From: Planctomycetota bacterium
GTDB taxonomy: Bacteria; Planctomycetota; Planctomycetia; Planctomycetales; Planctomycetaceae
Length of the DNA stretch: 8,745 nt
Direction of reading: 5' to 3'
Assembly: GCA_024278285.1 (NCBI GenBank)
Contig: JAJRTM010000406.1
Span: forward strand, 1-8,745
Under the pieces are notes generated by a model. That model was not told the DNA's origin. It saw only the letters and a list, made by a program, of their open reading frames with translations, and did not search any database. Position numbers and translations under genes: made by a program. Within the stretch, counting starts at the first letter, position 1. Each line of letters begins with the position of its first letter. This document shows positions 6,854 to 8,745 of the stretch, piece after piece.

Positions 6854-7789
6854 TCAGACATCGTTAATCGTGTGAATCGATTCAACAAACGAGCCGAAGT
6901 TTTTTTCGGGGTTTACCAATAATGGATAGTAATCGCCCTGCATTTTTTCGCCTGGGGGAATCTGTGGATAATTATCGGAACCGGGTTGGGTATCGCCTTC
7001 CTGATTGGAAATGACGCCATCTGCAAAGACATTGATCAGCGTTGCTCTGCGAGAACGGTCGGAGCGATTTTCGTAAGAGCCGTGCATCAGTAGCGGATGG
7101 TGAAAACTTGCGGACCCTTTTTTAACTTCAATCGGAATTTTCTTGTCAAAATCTTCGATCTGTTCGGGAGTCAACAATTTGCGAATTCCTTCCATGTCGC
7201 CCCCCAGATCGATTTTATCGAGTAGCCCCCATTTGTGACTGCCCGGAATGTAGTACATGCAGCCGTTTTCGATATCTGCATCGTCAATCGCCATCCAGCA
7301 GGTTAAATGAGACATCGGTGTTGTCCACGTCCAGTAGGAATAATCCTGATGCCACGCGATGACACCGCCATGCTTGGCTGGTTTACTGAAAAGCTGATCG
7401 TGAAATAGTCGGCAGCCCGCGCCAATCAATTGATACGCTGCCATTTGGAACGCAGGATTCCAAAGGATATCGTGATAAGCCGACCGAACCCGCCAGGCTC
7501 CCAAAGCATGAAACAGCGTCGAATTTTCGTTGCTCGATTCGTTGCTGTGATACTCATAAAAAAACTGATGCCCTTCATGATCCGGTTGCACCATTTCCGA
7601 AAGTTGCGTTCGCAGCGCATCGACCTGGCGATCATTCAGTAACCGCACGCCATGAACGTACCCTTTTTCTTTGTACTGTCTTAACTGTTCATCAGAAAGC
7701 AGATACTGTTCCCACTCATCGGTTGATTGTGGTTGCGGAAAAAGATCGGTTAGTAATTCGTGAGTCAACCCAAGGTCTGTTGCGGTCAT
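6854..7789 (-). CDS. Phytanoyl-CoA dioxygenase (PhyH) family 2-oxoglutarate/Fe(II) oxygenase
   Basis: A complete 311-residue protein, likely cytoplasmic (no signal peptide), of the family that hydroxylates small substrates using Fe(II), O2 and 2-oxoglutarate. The iron site is visible: H147-x-D149 in WHQDYSYW and the distal H236 in HPLLMHGSYENRS, followed by R247/R248, one of which should bind the 2-oxoglutarate carboxylate. AIDDADIENGCMYYIPGSHK (about 167-186) is the usual core strand after the first motif. All catalytic residues are present, so it should be active. The substrate cannot be read from the sequence; the family ranges from phytanoyl-CoA to ectoine and secondary metabolites. The ATG at 7789-7787 is chosen because AAGGA lies five bases upstream; an in-frame GTG 13 codons further up falls inside a hairpin repeat and adds no family-like sequence. 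The gene stands alone, reading toward the dead IS element. Confidence 0.9.
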   Translation of the reverse strand: MTATDLGLTHELLTDLFPQPQSTDEWEQYLLSDEQLRQYKEKGYVHGVRLLNDRQVDALRTQLSEMVQPDHEGHQFFYEYHSNESSNENSTLFHALGAWRVRSAYHDILWNPAFQMAAYQLIGAGCRLFHDQLFSKPAKHGGVIAWHQDYSYWTWTTPMSHLTCWMAIDDADIENGCMYYIPGSHKWGLLDKIDLGGDMEGIRKLLTPEQIEDFDKKIPIEVKKGSASFHHPLLMHGSYENRSDRSRRATLINVFADGVISNQEGDTQPGSDNYPQIPPGEKMQGDYYPLLVNPEKNFGSFVESIHTINDV

Positions 7790-7794
7790 TGTTA

Positions 7795-7799
7795 TCCTT
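7795..7799 (-). promoter_or_regulatory. Shine-Dalgarno deciding the dioxygenase start
   Basis: On the minus strand, TTAAGGATAACAATG places AAGGA five bases before the ATG. This favours the ATG over the upstream in-frame GTG at 7828-7826. Confidence 0.7.
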
Positions 7800-7808
7800 A
7801 AAAGATAA

Positions 7809-7848
7809 TAGGGTGCGTTGTGACGCACTCTGTGTTGTCAAAGTGCGC
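7809..7848. repeat. Hairpin repeat in the dioxygenase leader with two competing stems
   Basis: GTGCGT-TGTG-ACGCAC (7813-7828) forms a 6-bp stem, extendable by a wobble and a G-C pair, and is preceded by ATAG (7808-7811 region), a variant of the GTAG foot seen elsewhere. The right half of this stem, CGCACT (7824-7829), can instead pair with AGTGCG (7842-7847). The sequence resembles the 2855-2871 hairpin in form but lacks an inverted partner, so it may be a lone, decayed REP-like unit. Confidence 0.5.
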
Positions 7849-8022
7849 TGGGGTTACCGTCACTGTGTTATGCTACAAGGTGTTACGCAAAATGTCCAAA
7901 CATCGTCAGCAGATTATTAGTGCCTGGATGACAATAGCTGTCGTTTTCTGGGTGCAGTTGAGACTGACTTGAAATAGGTCATTGATGAGGTGAACTGCAC
8001 ATTCGGAAGATATTCCAGCGAG
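7849..8022. other. Intergenic stretch with a long nested hairpin, no supported gene
   Basis: The only clear structure is GTGCAGTT (7952-7959) pairing perfectly with AACTGCAC (7993-8000), enclosing a shorter stem TGACTT/AGGTCA (7964-7980 region, one wobble pair). A short open frame on the minus strand crosses this area, but it has no Shine-Dalgarno or family resemblance and is not called. Confidence 0.4.
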
Positions 8023-8090
8023 GGTGGTTGGGGTTCGCAGGAAAGGTTGGCCCTTTTTTTGCTTCGTCCTGCTTGGCTTGCCGCTTGAAC
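8023..8090. repeat. Copy B of the dispersed segment (partner at 6256-6312)
   Basis: Same block order and strand as copy A: GTGGTTGG, GCAGGAA-GGTTGG, a T run, CTTCGTC and CTTGCCGC-TG. On the minus strand, one frame of each copy gives a similar peptide (RRQEISQDEVKNQPF in A, KRQAKQDEAKKGPTF in B). This hints at a once-coding origin, but neither copy sits in a credible gene today. Confidence 0.5.
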
Positions 8091-8162
8091 TTTTTGTCCG
8101 ACGGCGTTTGGCGTCCTGTAATCGATAGCTTTCACCAGCGGTTAGTCGGATGAACCAGTTTT

Positions 8163-8459
8163 CCGGATTCTATGTGCCGGTTTGAGTGAGCAATAATCGC
8201 TTTGCATCAAGCAAGCAATTACTGTCGGGCTTTACTGTTTTTTTGGCTGAAAGCCTCTTTCACCATAGCCTGGGGCATCGCCCCAGGAAAAGATCAAGAT
8301 AAGCCCCTTTGGCTGAAAGCCATAAACAAAAGCATTGAATATGGCTTTCAGCCAATAAGTGAATCTGATCCTTTTTCCTGGGGCGATGCCCCAGGCTATG
8401 ATGAGGTTGGCCTTCAGCCAATAAAAAGCGGCTTGAAATTACTGGCACATAGAATCCGG
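8163..8459. mobile_element. 297-bp MITE-like repeat element with 16-bp perfect ends and nested palindromes
   Basis: The ends CCGGATTCTATGTGCC (8163-8178) and GGCACATAGAATCCGG (8444-8459) are perfect inverted repeats. Inside lie two imperfect 79-nt arms, 8243-8321 and 8343-8421, centred on 8332. Each arm contains CATAG followed by the palindrome CCTGGGGCATCGCCCCAGG or its inverse (8269-8287 and 8377-8395), and each is bounded by TTGGCTGAAAGCC-type units that fold on themselves. The outer repeats are centred on 8311, so the palindrome is off-centre in the element. No clean target duplication is seen; CAGTTTT abuts the left end (8156-8162) and recurs nine bases beyond the right end (8469-8475). 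It does not code for a credible protein. Confidence 0.72.
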
Positions 8460-8711
8460 TAGAGTCAGCAGTTTTCAATACGACAAGTTTTTTTACGCAG
8501 TGCGTCGTGTTTACTCGTTTTTGTTGTTTGATGGCAAAACAGTATCTTACTGGCAAAATGAATAATTTGTTTTTTTGCATTTAGTCTTGTTTTTTTCGTC
8601 TCTGACAGTACGCTGTACACAGGGTGCGTGTTCATATCTGTTTTGCAATTTTCTGCAATCTCGCATTCGTGGCGTTTTGATACGTCAAAGTGTTCTTTTT
8701 TCCATTTTTTG
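8460..8711. other. T-rich leader region with no supported gene
   Basis: This region lies between the repeat element and the start of the right-edge gene. It is rich in T runs, with a small palindrome ACGCA-G-TGCGT (8495-8505). The promoter of the right-edge gene should be here, but no -35/-10 pair convinced me. Confidence 0.4.
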
Positions 8712-8718
8712 AAGGAGG
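8712..8718 (+). promoter_or_regulatory. Strong Shine-Dalgarno of the right-edge gene
   Basis: AAGGAGG lies six bases before the ATG at 8725, the strongest ribosome binding site in the window. It is the main reason for calling a gene from only seven codons. Confidence 0.75.
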
Positions 8719-8724
8719 TTTCCG

Positions 8725-8745
8725 ATGCGGAAATATAGTCAAAAA
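8725..8745 (+). CDS. 5' end of a gene, possibly a DUF1559-type prepilin-like protein
   Basis: Only MRKYSQK is visible before the right edge. Short basic leaders of this kind, often followed by RGFTLIELLVVIAII, are typical of planctomycete prepilin-like proteins with an N-terminal methylation motif and a DUF1559 domain, which are made in many copies from strongly translated genes. The near-perfect Shine-Dalgarno fits. Seven residues cannot prove this; the gene call is good and the product is a guess. Confidence 0.5.

Noticed and set aside
7917..8135. Minus-strand 72-codon open frame
   Set aside because: No Shine-Dalgarno, no recognisable motif, and it overlaps repeat copy B, where a different frame gives the peptide shared with copy A.
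2851..8459. The repeats as a CRISPR array
   Set aside because: There are no regularly spaced identical direct repeats with unique spacers and no cas genes; the repeats are inverted pairs of different families.
8202..8462. Open frame containing WGDAPGYDEVGLQPI
   Set aside because: It is a translation of the palindromic repeat element; its repeated peptides come from the inverted arms, and there is no ribosome binding site.
8608..8630. GTACGCTGT and GGTGCGTG as a further REP-like unit
   Set aside because: It shares the nine bases GTACGCTGT with the 2855-2871 hairpin, but the complementary half is missing and there is no foot or partner.

Overview
The window looks like chromosomal DNA of a planctomycete (phylum Planctomycetota), probably of the Gimesia/Rubinisphaera type. 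The reasons are a membrane-bound Ser/Thr kinase fused to kinesin-light-chain-type TPRs, a giant exported protein with an N-terminal VLEDRMLLSG segment, a PhyH-family dioxygenase, and the first codons of what may be a DUF1559-type prepilin. Base composition is moderate and the genes are widely spaced, with hairpin-rich repeats in most of the gaps. Genus-level placement is inference.

Layout: (1) positions 2-2854, plus strand, the 3' part of a Ser/Thr kinase-TPR gene that is open at the left edge. (2) 2851-2953, an inverted pair of GTAG-footed hairpins (REP/BIME-like) whose first bases supply the kinase stop codon, then a gap to 3222. (3) 3223-6135, plus strand, a 970-residue exported protein with eight NxxGxxAF-type repeats followed by a seven-blade FG-GAP-like propeller with an exact 49-residue period. 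(4) 6136-6853, a degraded zone: a remnant of an IS21-type istA transposase gene on the minus strand, with an in-frame stop, split by a 134-bp element that has 20-bp terminal inverted repeats and a perfect 9-bp target duplication. A second BIME-like hairpin pair is nested inside that element. (5) 6854-7789, minus strand, a complete PhyH-family 2-oxoglutarate/Fe(II) dioxygenase. (6) 7790-8711, about 0.9 kb without a convincing gene: a hairpin cluster in the dioxygenase leader, a copy of a segment also found at 6256-6312, and a 297-bp element bounded by perfect 16-bp inverted repeats that encloses large nested palindromes. (7) 8725-8745, the first seven codons of a plus-strand gene behind a strong Shine-Dalgarno.

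The genes do not form an operon or an obvious pathway. Each sits alone, separated by repeats. The most notable signal is the non-coding fraction. At least two families of REP-like hairpins occur here as inverted pairs. The two partners differ by paired, compensatory base changes in the stems and keep the same loop and the same GTAG foot. One pair is carried inside a MITE-like element that jumped into an already decaying insertion sequence. No REP-associated transposase is present in the window, so any mobilising enzyme would act from elsewhere.
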